Origin: Sciurus carolinensis
Taxonomy: Eukaryota; Chordata; Mammalia; Rodentia; Sciuridae
NCBI RefSeq assembly: GCF_902686445.1
Contig: NC_062213.1
Coordinates: 137,910,491 to 137,974,490 of the forward strand
DNA: 64,000 nt
Direction of reading: 5' to 3'
Below are positions 1 through 12,246 of this stretch, piece after piece (position 1 is the stretch's first letter; every line of letters starts with the position of its first letter). The notes below the pieces were generated by a model. It saw only the letters and a list, made by a program, of their open reading frames with translations. It had not been told where the DNA came from and ran no database searches. A program made the position numbers and the translations under genes.

Positions 1-2340
1 GCACTCCTGTTTCTTGACCTTGTTATCACTGTTAGTTTTTCAGCCCTCCTTTTCAGTGTCCACAAACTAATGTATTATTTGTGTATATGTGTCCAAATAT
101 ATGTAATAGAGACTTTGCTAATGGACATATTTTCATATTTTATGATGAGAAGTTCCAGCCTCGGTTTAACATTTCACACTTCCCTTTGTTGACTCTATCA
201 GAGTTGATGTCATCTTGTTTCTTTCTAAAATGGAAAAAGACCCCAAATCCTTCTCTTGCTAGTACCAAACTGGCTCAGATCCTGTGGGTAAGTATATTTG
301 CTGACTATATGGGATCAGCCTAGGGGAATTTTCTCTTTCTTTAAATAATGAAAGTGATATATTCGTATCAATTTTTTTTTCTCTTTTCCTTTTGTTTAGA
401 ATTTTTTTCTTAAGAATATAGGGCTTTTAATTTTCAGTATAGATTAGCTTTTATTGTATTATTTGCTAATAAGGTTTCCTTACACCTCTGTGTATCAGTT
501 TCCTCATCTATAAAATGAGGTGATTAGAAAGCATATACATTACTGTTACTATTGAGCACAGTGGTTTTAACATTCTGCTCTAATATTCCACATTGAATCC
601 CAAAAAAGTTAATATAGTTAGTTGAAAATGAAATTAAGTTATTATTCTTTCCCAGAACAGTGTATATTTAAATAAGGAATGCTACATTTTTGAACAGTAG
701 AACTTTAAATTTCACATTCTGATCACCTTTGGAAGATTTTGAATATAAATAGAAGCAGTTTTGTATGAAGTTAGAAAATGAGAGCATGAATTTGTATTGC
801 TTTCCTATTTTAATATTTGAAAAAGAACCTTAACTGTTAAGCAAAGTTACAGAATGGGTATTATTAAGGTACCACATAAATAACAAGTTAACGCAATTTA
901 CACTTTTTGTTATGTCCTTTGATCAGGTAAAGAGAATGATGTAGATACTGTGTGGTGGGTGTCAAGAAGGCCTTTGTCAAGAAGTTGGACATAATGTTCT
1001 GGTGGTCAAGAAGAATTGTAGCCAGGGTGACAGAACAATCAGGACACTCATCAATAACTGATCTATTATACCTGAAGGTGACCTGAAGAGACAGGACCAA
1101 AGTTAACCTATTAAGAATCTCAAGGTGTGCTGAAGAACTCTTCACTTGGTCAGTATTTCCTCAACAAAATAGCAATGACTTAGAGAAGATATAAAAAGAA
1201 ACAAATTAATAAATAAAGCTGTGTATGGCGAAATACATGGGAGATAAAAAGGGGAAGAATAATGTTAGAAAGGAGGTTACTGATTCAGACAGTCATCAGT
1301 AGAGCAGAATGATATCCCCAAACAAGATAGCCTTTTGTAAGAATAGATATGGCCATTAAGTTTAGATAAGACGCACTTCCCAACTACATGAACACAACAG
1401 TGCATGTTTGGGGGAAACCAAAGACCTCAGTGTTTTTGTTACTACAAGTGCACTGGTAGAGGGCTCCTTTCTGAAAGGGAAAGGCATTCTTGGACATGGG
1501 TAGAATTCTGGGTTGGGGAAGAAATAATTTTGCTTCTTCTGGACATAAGTAAGACTATGGTGGCTCTTAAGGTCAGTTCTGGAGCTCATATTTTAAGAGG
1601 AATTTTGTTAGTATAGTCAATACCAATAGGAGCATGACAGGTTTTGAAGGATCCAGAACAAATGAAGGAAAAGATCTGGGGACCCAACAGTTACCTTAAA
1701 ACATCTAAAGAAATGTTACCTGGAAAATGAATTATTTTATGTCAGAGGTTTGAGAGTTACAACTAGGACTTAAGGATAGAAAATAGGGAAAAATATTTTA
1801 GTCCATTATCAAATTCTACTAAAAATTAGAGCTATTTTCTGATGGAGCTGCCTGCCTAGAGGACTGAATGCCTTCTCCAGGTGTTAAGGTGGCCGTTAGA
1901 TGACCCCATACATAATGTTAGCTAGCAGATTCTTTCATAGAGTGGGAGGACAGATGGACAACTTGTAAAAATTCTGGCAAGTCTTAGAGTCTGCGATTCT
2001 ACCAAAAAATGTTATTAGCTTTATCAGTAAGCATTTTTATAAGTATAGAAAGAAGATTTGAGCTCATCTGAACTAGGCATAAACATTAAATACTTTAATT
2101 AGGTATGTATCATCTACATAAAGCAAAATGATCTTGCCAAAAGCCTGTGGAATGCCTTTGTTCTTCCTGAACTAATTAGAATTGCCAAGCAAACAAGATG
2201 ATTCATAATAAAACCTCTGTTTAATAAAAATAGATGCACAGCAACCTCAAAATTGAGGTTCTGGGTTATAGGAATGGCATTCTTGTTCATCTGTCTTCTC
2301 ATCTGCCACTGACTCCCACCTGGTTACCCAAGGGTCAAAT
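1..2340. other. Unassigned intronic sequence
   Basis: AT-rich, with no domain-bearing open frame on either strand. A fragment at about 490-545 (TCAGTTTCCTCATCTATAAAATGAG) is the MIR SINE core. The stretch 1340-1700 is less AT-rich and looks like an old interspersed repeat, perhaps LTR-derived, but I cannot name it. Confidence 0.5.
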
Positions 2341-2359
2341 GCTGTTCTACATGTATCAT

Positions 2360-2545
2360 TAAATCATTCATACATTCACTCATTTGATCATTCACTTATG
2401 AATATTGATCAACTTTTTGCTGTATGGCAGGTATTATGCTAACTGGAAATATGAAAGTAAATTTGCTATATGTAGTCCCTGTTCTTGAGATACATTTGGT
2501 CTAGTGGAGAAAATGGATGTGAAAACCAAATAAATAAATTTTTTT
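2360..2545 (+). repeat. L2 (LINE2) 3' end fragment
   Basis: Shows the L2 3'-terminal pattern: CATTCATACATTCACTCATT, then a diverged 'tactatgtgccaggcactgt' segment, 'gtccctgttcttgag', and a tail rich in AATAAATAAA. Heavily diverged, as expected for an ancient mammalian repeat. Confidence 0.65.
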
Positions 2546-2869
2546 TTAAATGTAGCTTTGTTAGTTCTGTAATAGAATTTTGCTGACTGGATTAATCTCA
2601 ACATTCAAGTCTTTTTCATTTCTTTCCATTTGTACAGCTTTGTTCTAAACAACTAAATTTATTTTATTTTTTTTTAAATCAATACTCCTCTGGGAATCCT
2701 CAGAAAACATCAGCTAGTTTCTGCAACTCGGATAGCTCTGGTTTCTTAATAATTTTCCAGCCTTATTCAGACTCTTGAGTTTGATTCTGACCATTGTTGA
2801 AGTTGGAGAGCAGCAAGAATGGCCTCATTCTAACTAAAAAAAAATAACAACAACAAAAAGAACAGCCTC

Positions 2870-3370
2870 ATGTAAGTAAGTCATTTGGCCCTTCCAACCA
2901 CCCGACCAGTGGGCAACCTTATCATCCCCAGGTGACAGCTGGGGTAGCTGAGATACATGTGGTTTCGTAGATCAAATAAACATTAGCCAGTGTTACCCAC
3001 AAGGAGTGGTAGACCCCTGGGTCTGGCTCTATAGGGCCAGAAGTTAAAATACTGTACCATATTGGCCCTTTGACCAACTGTTCTAGGTTTCCTAGTATCA
3101 GATCAAAATAGGCACCTGGGAATAGTAAGAGAGCTCAGGGTCACCATCATGATTGTGATGATGAACCAGTGCCAAAGCCACATGGAAGGGCCTTCTACCT
3201 GCCCTCTCACTGGGTCCTCACCAGCCCTGGAGGGGGGCTGTTTATTGTCTGTTTTGGTCTGACAAAACAAGGCTTAGAGGGTATTTACTCAAGTATACCT
3301 AACTAGTAAGTCGTCCAGTGTATCTCAATCAGTGGTAAAACTACCACATTAGTCACTGTACACAATAACA
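2870..3370 (-). repeat. Two MIR SINE fragments, antisense
   Basis: Two diverged stretches (about 2880-3080 and 3200-3370) carry the reverse-complement MIR pattern: 'cccattttacagatgagg'-like, then 'acttgcccaaggtcacac'-like, then 'agccaggatt'-like segments. Strongly decayed. Confidence 0.5.
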
Positions 3371-4184
3371 AACAGTCGTTTCAGGAAAATAAAAAGGAAC
3401 ATGTTGAAAGAGGAAGTTTTGAGGTGTTCTCCATGGGTAGAAGAGTCCTAAGGGACCAAAAGATGAGATTTGTGTTTCGTGAGTATCTTCGGCTCCACCG
3501 TTTCAGTGAGAGAGTGTCCAGGCTCCCTTTGTTGAAATTAGGGCACCTGTAACCTGGATCTATAGACCATCTCTAATTCAAAGAAAGACTCCCTTAAACC
3601 ATCCCTCTCAGCATCTATATTTCTGTCATTTAGAAGTTTCTTCACTGATTAATAGTTTACAAAATATTTATTGCTGTTTACACATTTTGACTCACTAATT
3701 TCATTTGACTGCTAGTGAAGTAATCAAATGCTAGTAAATGAAGTACTAGTAAAAGTAACTTTTTAAACAGAGAATTCTTTCAAACCATGATGTCATATGG
3801 TTTCAATGTGTTTGATTTTCCCAAATGTAGAAACAGAGAGATTGTAAGAAGAGCCCCAGGCACTTCCGTTGAGATCTTAACAACGGTTTCAAAATGAAAG
3901 GAACCCTGGCTTCCCAGGGACCTAGTATCAGTCTCCAGTTCCTTTGGGTGGCATATATACTGGGAGTTATCCCAGTTTGTCATTCTTATAGCACCATATA
4001 TGGTGCCCAGTTTTGAAGATGTTTGGTATACTATATGTTTGGCCAGGGGACAGGGTCAAACTGTGAGTTTTCTTCCTCCCCAATAATTCAGTTCCTTCTT
4101 GATTCCCTCATGCCCTGTCTTCTCCATCATGTCTTCTTCAATGGCCCCAACTTGCAATTTCTTCTCTGAGTTTCTGTCTCATCC

Positions 4185-4345
4185 ACCCATTCTATTCACG
4201 TAATATGTCATTTATTATTTTATGACAGTTATTTTTATGTGTGTCCATTTTACCCTACTAGAGGGCAAATGCTTGGCGGGCAGGAATTGTCCCTTAGGTC
4301 ATCTTGGCTTCCCAACATGTATCGGAGATATTAAATGTGTTGATG
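4185..4345 (+). repeat. L2 3' end fragment
   Basis: Contains CTAGAGGGCAAATGCTTGGC and GGCAGGAATTGTCCCTTAGG, matching the L2 3' segment that reads 'agggcagggactgtgtct'. Diverged. Confidence 0.5.
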
Positions 4346-4349
4346 GTTA

Positions 4350-5698
4350 TGGGAAGGAACAAGAGAAAGAAGCCCTTCCGCATTTTCCATCACTGTTCCA
4401 AGATGGGATACCTTGATGGTCAGCAGTACAGCACTGCCAGTGTAAATTACTCCTTGTGGTTAAGCTCCCTGCATACTTTCTAGAACAAAGTGATAGGAAC
4501 TAAGTTCAGTCCAACCAGTAGGAGCAACATCTTATAGTGTTCCCACCCAAAGGCCTGGAATGTGCAGTCTTTCTCTAGAGGGAATTTATACCAGTACTCT
4601 ATCAACCCTCAACTGTATACTTCTTTGTATGTTACATAAGGCAAATATATGTATTTCAAGTACACATATGTTGTATAATGCATATATGTATTATACAGGG
4701 TGAAGAGAGTACTCCATTGTGTTTTAAGGCTTAATTTATCTTGTTTTGAAATACAGAGGCATTAAAAGTATCAAAAGAGAGGTGGGAAAGGACTGAAGGG
4801 TCTTGAATAAAAAACAAACAACAACAACAAAAAAAAAAAAAAAAAAAAAAAATCAGAGAACTCCCTATTGCACCTACTGCAGGACCTGGTGGGGATTACA
4901 CAAAGTAAGGCTCACAGTCTGGGAGGAGACTATGGGAATTTTTTCTCAATATTAGCAAGGGTAAAAAGGATATAACTGGTCGAGAATAAATCAATGAATA
5001 AAACCACCGCAAATGAAATCTCTCAAAGTCTGGAATTGCTTATCAAGTGATTAACTACATATGGGTGAAATAGGTTTTCACAAGAGACTTATGAGCTACA
5101 TATATTAGTGTGCTCATAACAAAAGTGGGCTTTGAATTTTGACCAAGCAACTTGCCAAGTGTGCGAACAGAACTGGCTATTGAGGAAACTGATCAGGTGG
5201 GACTCCTGAAGTTCGGTCACCTTGACGGCACCAAAAAGTGATCAGCTGATTGCTTGGAAACTGTTTTGTCTGAAGACGGTACAGTGGAATAAGTCATTCT
5301 TGGTGGGAAACTGGCAGGAAGCCCATTTTAGTTTCCCATTGTGTTACCTTTGTGTATCTTCTCTGTGACATTTTAGCTTCAATATCCTGATTCCCTGAAA
5401 ACTGAACCACCTACTAAGCATCCAGCCAGATTAGGTGTGGGGGTTTGCCTCTAGCTAGCTACAGGGGCATTAGCCCACATCTACTTTGGAAATGTGTCAC
5501 AGGGAACATTTGACTCATCCAGGGGAGAGTGACTGGGGAAGGCATCATAGAAGAGGTTGGCAGATGAGCTTTCCTTTAAGGAATGAGATCACCAGCCAGT
5601 AATAGTGGCAGAGGGAAGAATGTGAAGGAAAAACGGGAATCAGAAGTCATTGCCTCTTTCCTGTCTCCCTTTGGCCTACTCCCCACCCCCAACCCCTA

Positions 5699-5746
<48 letters not shown>

Positions 5747-6650
5747 AATGAGAATACCAATTTTTTTTTTGTCCAAAGAAAATATAATTACCAAGGGATT
5801 CAGATACTCGATACCTAGCAAGTTCAATTACAATCAGAAATTGCATTTTGAACAGAATCAGAGCAACAAAGATATCTACCCACCCACAGGAACAGACTGA
5901 CCTTGACCAAGGACTTTTCCCCCTGGGAGAAAAGGGTCTGTGTAGACATGGCTGGCCCACATGATATTCTTTCTTGCTGTTGCCTTCAGTCAGACCAAGT
6001 GGAGGTTTTGCAGTTCTGAGGTCTAGAACATCTCTGTCTGGTGACTTTGGTTTCAGGTTTAATTCACAGGGCAACTTTTTTTCTCTCATTTCCAGGTTCT
6101 CTTAGAACACCTCATTGGCATCTGCTTATCCTACTTGCCGTGTCTGTTCTTCCTTTCCTTTCCCTTTTATCTTTCTATATCCTCTTTATGTCCTCTCCCT
6201 CACTTTCCATCTTCTGCTTTATTCCTTACTGTATGGTTAAGCCACTCTTCTCCCATAGTCCTTCTGTTAAACTTTGGAAATTTGTTCAGTTTAGATGATG
6301 AAAATATTTCCAGCCGATGTGTGTTCTTTCTTTATCTGGTTGCATAGTTTGCTCATCACAGTAAGTTATCAGCATGATCAGCCTTAAAAAGGGTATTCTT
6401 TTTCTTGAGCGTGAGCCTAACTGACAATGGCTTTTCACAAATTCCTATAGGCCCAGGCCGTTCATTATTACCAAATTACATTTCACAGGAGCCTCCAGAA
6501 TACCTCAGGGTTGAAGACATTTTTCTTCACAGCATAAGGACCCTGAGAAACCATTCCCTTGGTGAAATGGACTGCCTCCATTCCATATCTGCATATGATC
6601 GTAAGATTTTGGATTGTAGATGAGAGTTAAAGATCTGGGTTGTAAAATAT
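4350..6650. other. Unassigned intron with simple repeats
   Basis: Nothing coding recognised. It includes an A-run at 4829-4852 and a perfect (GT)22 microsatellite at about 5701-5744. An open frame at 5583-5900 is produced by reading through the GT tract and is not a gene. Confidence 0.6.
5701..5744. repeat. (GT)n microsatellite
   Basis: Uninterrupted GT dinucleotide repeat of about 22 units, likely polymorphic in length. Confidence 0.97.
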
Positions 6651-6659
6651 CTAGCACCT

Positions 6660-6800
6660 CCCATGTTCCCTTGAGCGTGAGGATCCCTTGGGGCACTTGT
6701 TAAACCTTCTAACTCATGGGCCCCACTCCAGATTCATGAAATCAGAATCTCCAGAGGGGAGCTCAGTAGCACTGAACACATGGGAAGTACCTGTAGGTGA
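6660..6800. repeat. MER5A-like DNA transposon relic
   Basis: Contains 'gcacttgttaaa', GGGCCCCACTCCAGATTC and AATCAGAATCTCCAGAGGGG, matching the inner part of the non-autonomous hAT-Charlie element MER5A. Diverged. Confidence 0.55.
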
Positions 6801-8019
6801 ATTAAATGAACAAAGTCTCACTTTCAAGTTTACTTTGCAACTGGGTTACTGACAATAAATCACTCAACCAACCAACCCATAAACAAAATAACTACAGAGA
6901 GTAATACAAAGAAACCAAACAGAATAATATTTGAAGGACTGGGTACTACTTTATTTGACACAAAAGAAAACCTCTCCAAAGAGGCAAATTTATGTCTAAA
7001 CTTTGAAAAGTTGCCAATGAAGTCAGAAACTGACTAAGAGAGAGCTTGTATCTATCTTATTTTCCTGCAACCTGAGCAATTAGCACTAATGTTGGCTTCT
7101 TGTAGAGGCTTATTAAATATTTGTTATATAATGCATGAAATCCTTAGAGAGCAATGTTGTACCCAGGATCTGAACAATGAAAGCAAGTGAGTTTTGTTTA
7201 AGTTTGAAGGAGTTAACCTAGTTAGGTGGGGTAGATATCACAAATAGAATCCTAAGGAAATAGAATGAGGAATAGAATGAGAATCCTAAGGAAAAACAGA
7301 AAAATTTTAAAAAGTACATAAATGAGAACATCTGAGAAGAATAGGTGATGGAGAAGGCAGTAGAACAGCTAAGGAGTTGAGGCAGGAGATTGGGAAAGCC
7401 GTCCATGTGTCTACCTCTGGCATTACATGCTGCCAGCTAAGAAGTTAATCAGTGATTGTGGCCATTTTCTTGGGATTGAGTACTGTGTTCTTACTAGCAT
7501 TGCTTTGTATATTACAAAGTTAACTTAAAAAATAAGTCCTTAGAAAACAAAGATGGTATTACATTACATTCCTTTGAAGCAAATTAGGGTAAATACTATT
7601 ACAACTAGGTTCGGGAAATGTCAGATATGATCAGAAGTAACAAGTGGGAGGTATTCAATAGAATTTGAATGGTCCTTTGAATCATACCCCTGCTGAGTTA
7701 AAACTATAGATGCTTGTTATTTGGATTCTCCCCACACACAATCCCCCCACCACAGACCTCTTGGCAGCAAAAAGCATTAAAAAGCAAAATGAAAGTTATT
7801 GGAGAAGCTGGTTATTTAAGAATTAGCAGTGTGTGTACTCACAACAGGCTGTCTACATCTGTGTGTGTTCAGAGCTTGCTTAGCCTATGTCCAACTGGTG
7901 GGCTTGGAATAGGGGGTTTAAAAAAAAGAGAGAGGTAAATATGTTTTCCTATGTCCTTGCATCAGTGTCCAGAGCTCAGATGGAACTCTGGAGCTGAGCT
8001 ACCAATTACTTGCTTATTA

Positions 8020-8076
<57 letters not shown>

Positions 8077-9570
8077 CTTTGGGGTTAGCTGTTTTATGTT
8101 GCTTTGTTTTACTTTGATTTTAAGTGGTCATTAATGTGGTGCATTCCTTTTCCGTCTTTTATGAGAGAGATTCTTAAAATTAGCCCACAAAGAGATAGAG
8201 TGTATTTTCCTGGTGTCCACCAAGTCTTCTGGCACCTACACTCATGGTGGAAAATGGCCTCTCAACACAAATAGTTGTCTCAACATCTTTCAATATGCTG
8301 TATTTCTGATGTCACTCTTCAGAGCTTTATTGACTTTTTAATTGCAGTTCTTAGCAAATGTGTTTGCATTCTAAGCCCACAGTACCTTAGAAGTAGCCAG
8401 TTGCATGGGGTGGGCAGCAGAGCTTGTTAGAGGCACAGGGACTGTTGGGTGTGGATAACTGAGAGCCACAGAATAAGGGAAGGGAAGCCGTGCAGTGACA
8501 TCACCCGTTCCAGGGGTAATGGATGCTCACAGTAGTGACACAGTTATCCAGAAAAGCAGACTTGTGGTCAGTAGGCTTCACAACTAAAAGAAAAATTTTA
8601 ATCTTCAATTATCTGAGAGGTGGACTTGCATGAATATTCATCCTCTGAAAGAAGATAAATGAAGGAATCTAGCATCCCTCACACCCATAATAGGCAACTT
8701 GTGGCTTGCATCTCCCCCAACCCTGTTTTCAGAGGGGGGCCAGTTATAGTTGTAGTCTTGAGGGGAGAGAAGGAGTGATCCTTTGGAACCTTTTGACTCA
8801 GCATATATTACAGGATATTTTTTCTTTCTCAACTTTTGTGCTTTTAGTAACATAATGTACAACCCGTAAAAAATTTCCAATTAATAATACATTTTTCCAC
8901 TTAATTTTTTCTATGTAATGATTCCCTCATACTCTTGCTTTGCATTTTCCTATTTAATGAATTAACTGTTGACAAAATGGAGAGAACCTGCCATTAAAAT
9001 ATTGATTGGGAAAGGTACTCATGACCTTCTAGATTCTCAATGTGGAATCAATCCTATGGTGTTTCTTGCAGTAGTGAGTGAAAATGTATTTATTCCCATA
9101 ATGGAAACAGAAATGACTTTAGTGAGGGTGTATTACTTCAAACAAAGGCAGATATGCTCAAGACAAAAAATTAAAACAATGAAAAGTGTAAAGAAGAAGA
9201 TAAAAATCATTTGGACCATGCTACTTAGAGATTGTATCTTCTAGGGTTTTTTGGATGTCTATTTTGGGATCTTTTCTAAGTACACAAATATACATGCATA
9301 TGTGCTTTATTGATTTATCAGTCCATTTAATAAGTTAATAATTTATTTAGGCAGAATGCTGCCATACTGTGCATAGTGTTTTGTAACCTGTTTTTTTGTT
9401 AAAATAAATAAATAAATAAATCATGAACATATTTCACATGAGTATTATTGCTTTCAATAGCCACGTGTTGTGCCACTCTTTGGATAAATCATAATATGTT
9501 ATGATATGTTATTATCATAATATGTTGATCCTTCATTATGTAACACTTTTTGTTTTTTTTTTAAAGGCAG
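6800..9570. other. Unassigned intron
   Basis: AT-rich intronic sequence with no recognised gene or element except a (CT)n microsatellite at 8023-8074 and a short AAAT-rich stretch near 9403-9420. Confidence 0.6.
8023..8074. repeat. (CT)n microsatellite
   Basis: About 25 uninterrupted CT units; polypyrimidine on this strand. Confidence 0.97.
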
Positions 9571-9575
9571 ATACA

Positions 9576-9661
9576 GGGCTGGGGAGATAGCTAGGTTGGT
9601 AGAGTGCTTGTCTTGCAAGCACAAGGCCCTGGGTTTAATCCCCAGCACCACAAAAAAAAAG
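9576..9661 (+). repeat. Squirrel ID SINE
   Basis: tRNA-derived SINE starting GGGCTGGGGAGATAGC, with an A-box-like segment, GAGTGCTTGTCTTGCAAGCA, a B-box-like GGTTTAATCC, and ending CAGCACCACA plus an A tail. It forms an inverted pair with the next element only about 15 bases away. Confidence 0.92.
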
Positions 9662-9675
9662 GAGGATACAATACC

Positions 9676-9767
9676 TTTATTTTACTTTTATGTGGTGCTG
9701 AGGCTCAAACCCAGGGCCTTATACATGCTAGGTGAGCACTCTACCACTGAGCCACAACCCCAGCTCC
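9676..9767 (-). repeat. Squirrel ID SINE, antisense
   Basis: The reverse complement reads GGAGCTGGGGTTGTGGCTCA, then GTGGTAGAGTGCTCACCTAG, then GCCCTGGGTTTGAGCCTCAG. More diverged than the adjacent plus-strand copy. Confidence 0.88.
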
Positions 9768-9769
9768 AA

Positions 9770-10637
9770 AACATTTTTAACCTTAGCTTTTTTAGGGTAC
9801 TTAGCTACATTATAAAATACATAGATATCTAAGGGTTTTTTAAAAATCTTAAAAGGAAAAAAACACGAACAAGTCTTTGTGAGCTGAGAAAACAACCAGA
9901 AAAGAAAAAGGAATTTGAAGACCTGAAATTCTCTGAGCTAAAAATTTAACCAAAGTTCTTGTTGAATTTTCTGATCAACATTTCATCAGAAATGACAAAT
10001 ATGGGATTTATAAGGTGAGTTAGTAGATAGTTTTCAAACTATCTGCAAAAATTGCACCTTTTCCTTTTGAGATACAGCTACTGAGCACTACTGAGCTATT
10101 ATATATGATATATATATAAATAATATTTTATATGAAATACCTATGGAGCTAATGAGAAGTAATGTTACTAATAGCACAGAATGTTGCATCAGATGACTTC
10201 AGGGGACAGCTTCATCATTGTATTTTCTGTGAATGACATTTTCTGGACTATTACAGTGCACTTTGTGAAACCTTACCCTTTAGTGATGTGATGCCCATAT
10301 GGTGTGTATTTGCAGGCTTTTGCATTATTTAAATAGCCTATGAGATTCTGTTAGTACTTACCTTGGTTGCTTTGTAACTTTTTAAATATTGTTCATTCAT
10401 TGTTCTTTCACTTGTCAGGTATTTCCATGTACTCACTGTACTTAACCAATATTCTTGGGGAATTGGGATCCCAAGGGCTTGCCCACTTTCTGATGACCAA
10501 GACAGGCCAGGCTCTGCCTCTTAACTTTTTCTCTGTTTGAGTTAAAAATTTCTTGGAGTCATTGTCAAGCCTGGGAATATTTTGTTTAATGATGGACTTA
10601 TAAGCAGAGGGAGTTAATATACATAATGTAATGGACT
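9770..10637. other. Unassigned intron
   Basis: AT-rich, with no repeat or coding signal recognised. An open frame at 10408-10695 (-) shows no family resemblance. Confidence 0.55.
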
Positions 10638-10795
10638 TGAGACTACATAGTAGAGCAGAGAGAAGTCCAGTTCTAGGGAAGGAGTCACCATTCATTGGTC
10701 TCCTTAGTGTCTCCTTTATAATTCATGGCCGGAGGTATTCTTAACATTTCTACTCATTTGAAAGCTCAAGCTGTGGTGACCCTACAGAGGACATT
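10638..10795 (+). repeat. Inverted duplication, arm A (158 bp)
   Basis: Nearly identical to the reverse complement of 12085-12246, from TGAGACTACATAGTAGAGCA to ACAGAGGACATT. By direct alignment there are about five substitutions and one 4-base indel (TATC) over about 158 bases. The flanks do not match. Arm A lies in sequence that otherwise looks single-copy, so it is probably the source. Confidence 0.95.
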
Positions 10796-11254
10796 CATTT
10801 TAACTCTGATGGAGACCATTAGGCCCTATACTTACAGCACCTTGTGTGTACCCAGCACAATAATCCCGTATCCTCTGCCCCTTTGTCTTGCTGTTGCCAG
10901 TGATTAGCAGTGTCTCATGCTGATCAAGTGTTTGCTGTATATTATATAAATGTCAAATATTTGGTGCCCCATCAGGGTACCAATTTCTTCTGGAATCACG
11001 TGATATGCATCTTAAATTTTACCACAAAATTCTTTTGCCTGGTACCATTCAGAGCATTCATTTTTGTCTTTTTATTCAGTTGCTTGAATGATATATCAGC
11101 TATGACTAAAGGAAACTATTGACTAGAAGAGTCAGAGGAATCTTACAGGTTCATTCTCTTCCAATTCCATTAATATACAGATGAAGAAACAGGAAGCATT
11201 TGGAAAATCGTACTCTAGTTAAAGTCTGGACTTGAATCAAGATCCTTTACTCTT

Positions 11255-11425
11255 TTATTCAACAAGCATTTATTATGCACTTATTGGGTATATGGCACTT
11301 GGCTAACCACTGGGTATCCCAAGTTGAATAAAATACAAAAGGAATCTTCCCTGAGGTTTTCAGTCTAGCAGGGCAGCCAGATGAATACAGAAACAGAGAA
11401 GAGTGTAATAAATGTTTTGTGTGTG
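11255..11425 (+). repeat. L2 3' end fragment
   Basis: Begins TTCAACAAGCATTTATTATG, then 'cacttggctaaccactggg', then 'gaatcttccctgaggttttcagtctagcaggg', following the L2 order 'caacaaatatttattgagc', 'ggcactggg', 'ccctgccctcatggagcttacattctag'. Confidence 0.75.
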
Positions 11426-11543
11426 CATGTGCTATGGGTTGGACATCCCCTGCAAAACTTGTGTTGAACTTTAATCACCATTGTACCAGTATTAAGAAGT
11501 AGGACCTTTAAGATGTGATTAGGTTATGAAGGCTCTGCCATCA

Positions 11544-11957
11544 TGTCATGGTTTGGATATGAGGTGTCCCCCAAAAGTTCCTGTGTTAATTTAGTAATGT
11601 TCAGAAATGACATGATTATGTTACGAGAACTGTAACCCAATCAGTGGATTAATCCATTTGATGGGTTAGTAATATGACTAGATAAGTGGGTGGTAACTAT
11701 AGACATGGCTGAAGAGGTGGGTCACTTGGGGTGGCGGTCCTGGAAGAATTCATCTGTCCTGCGGTCCTTTCCTTTTGTTCTCTCTGCTTCCTGGCTGCCG
11801 TAGGGGGATGGGGAGCAGCTTTCCTCTGCCACTCCCTTCTGCTATGATGTTCAGCCTTACCTTAGGCCTATAGCAATGGAGTTGGCCAACCATGGACTGA
11901 GAGCTCTGAAACCATGAGCCCAAAATAAACATTTCTTCCTCCTCTCAGTTGCTCTTT
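11544..11957 (+). mobile_element. Nested MaLR-like LTR, 3' end missing
   Basis: Starts TGTCATGGTTTGGATATGAG and follows the same order as the intact LTR at 44631-45061, through 'aacccaatcagtggattaat', 'ccatggactgagagctctgaaaccatgag' and 'aataaacatttcttcctcctc'. The last roughly 70 bases of the family are absent. Outer LTR sequence resumes at about 11958 (ATTAATGTCATTATTCCAGG). Confidence 0.75.
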
Positions 11958-12084
11958 ATTAATGTCATTATTCCAGGAGTGGGTTAGTTATTTCAAGAGT
12001 AAATTTGGTGTAAGTCCAACCCTGACTTCCTGCTCTCTGTCTCATGATTGCCCTTCTGCCATGTTATCAGGTAGCACAGATACA

Positions 12085-12246
12085 AATGTCCTCTGTAGGG
12101 TCACCACAGCTTGAGCTTTCAAATGGGTAGAAATGTTAAGAATACCTCCAGCCATGAATTATAGATAAAGGAGACACTAAGAGGACCACTGAATGGTGAC
12201 TCCTTCCCTAGAACTGGACTTCTCTCTGCTCTACTATGTAGTCTCA
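12085..12246 (-). repeat. Inverted duplication, arm B (162 bp), embedded in an LTR
   Basis: Reverse-complement copy of 10638-10795 with a 4-base insertion. It interrupts the outer LTR between 'ccatgttatca' and 'gaaccatgagtcaaataaac', so it is best read as a templated inverted insertion into the LTR. The two arms are separated by about 1.29 kb. Confidence 0.93.

Noticed and set aside
888..1145. Open frame of 85 codons (-) near the left edge
   Set aside because: Looked for a missing LPAR3 exon or an embedded gene; the translation matches no GPCR segment or known domain.
9576..9661. Possible tRNA gene (A and B boxes present)
   Set aside because: All such sequences here are ID SINEs: they end in A tails, lack a proper cloverleaf and, in several cases, have TSDs.
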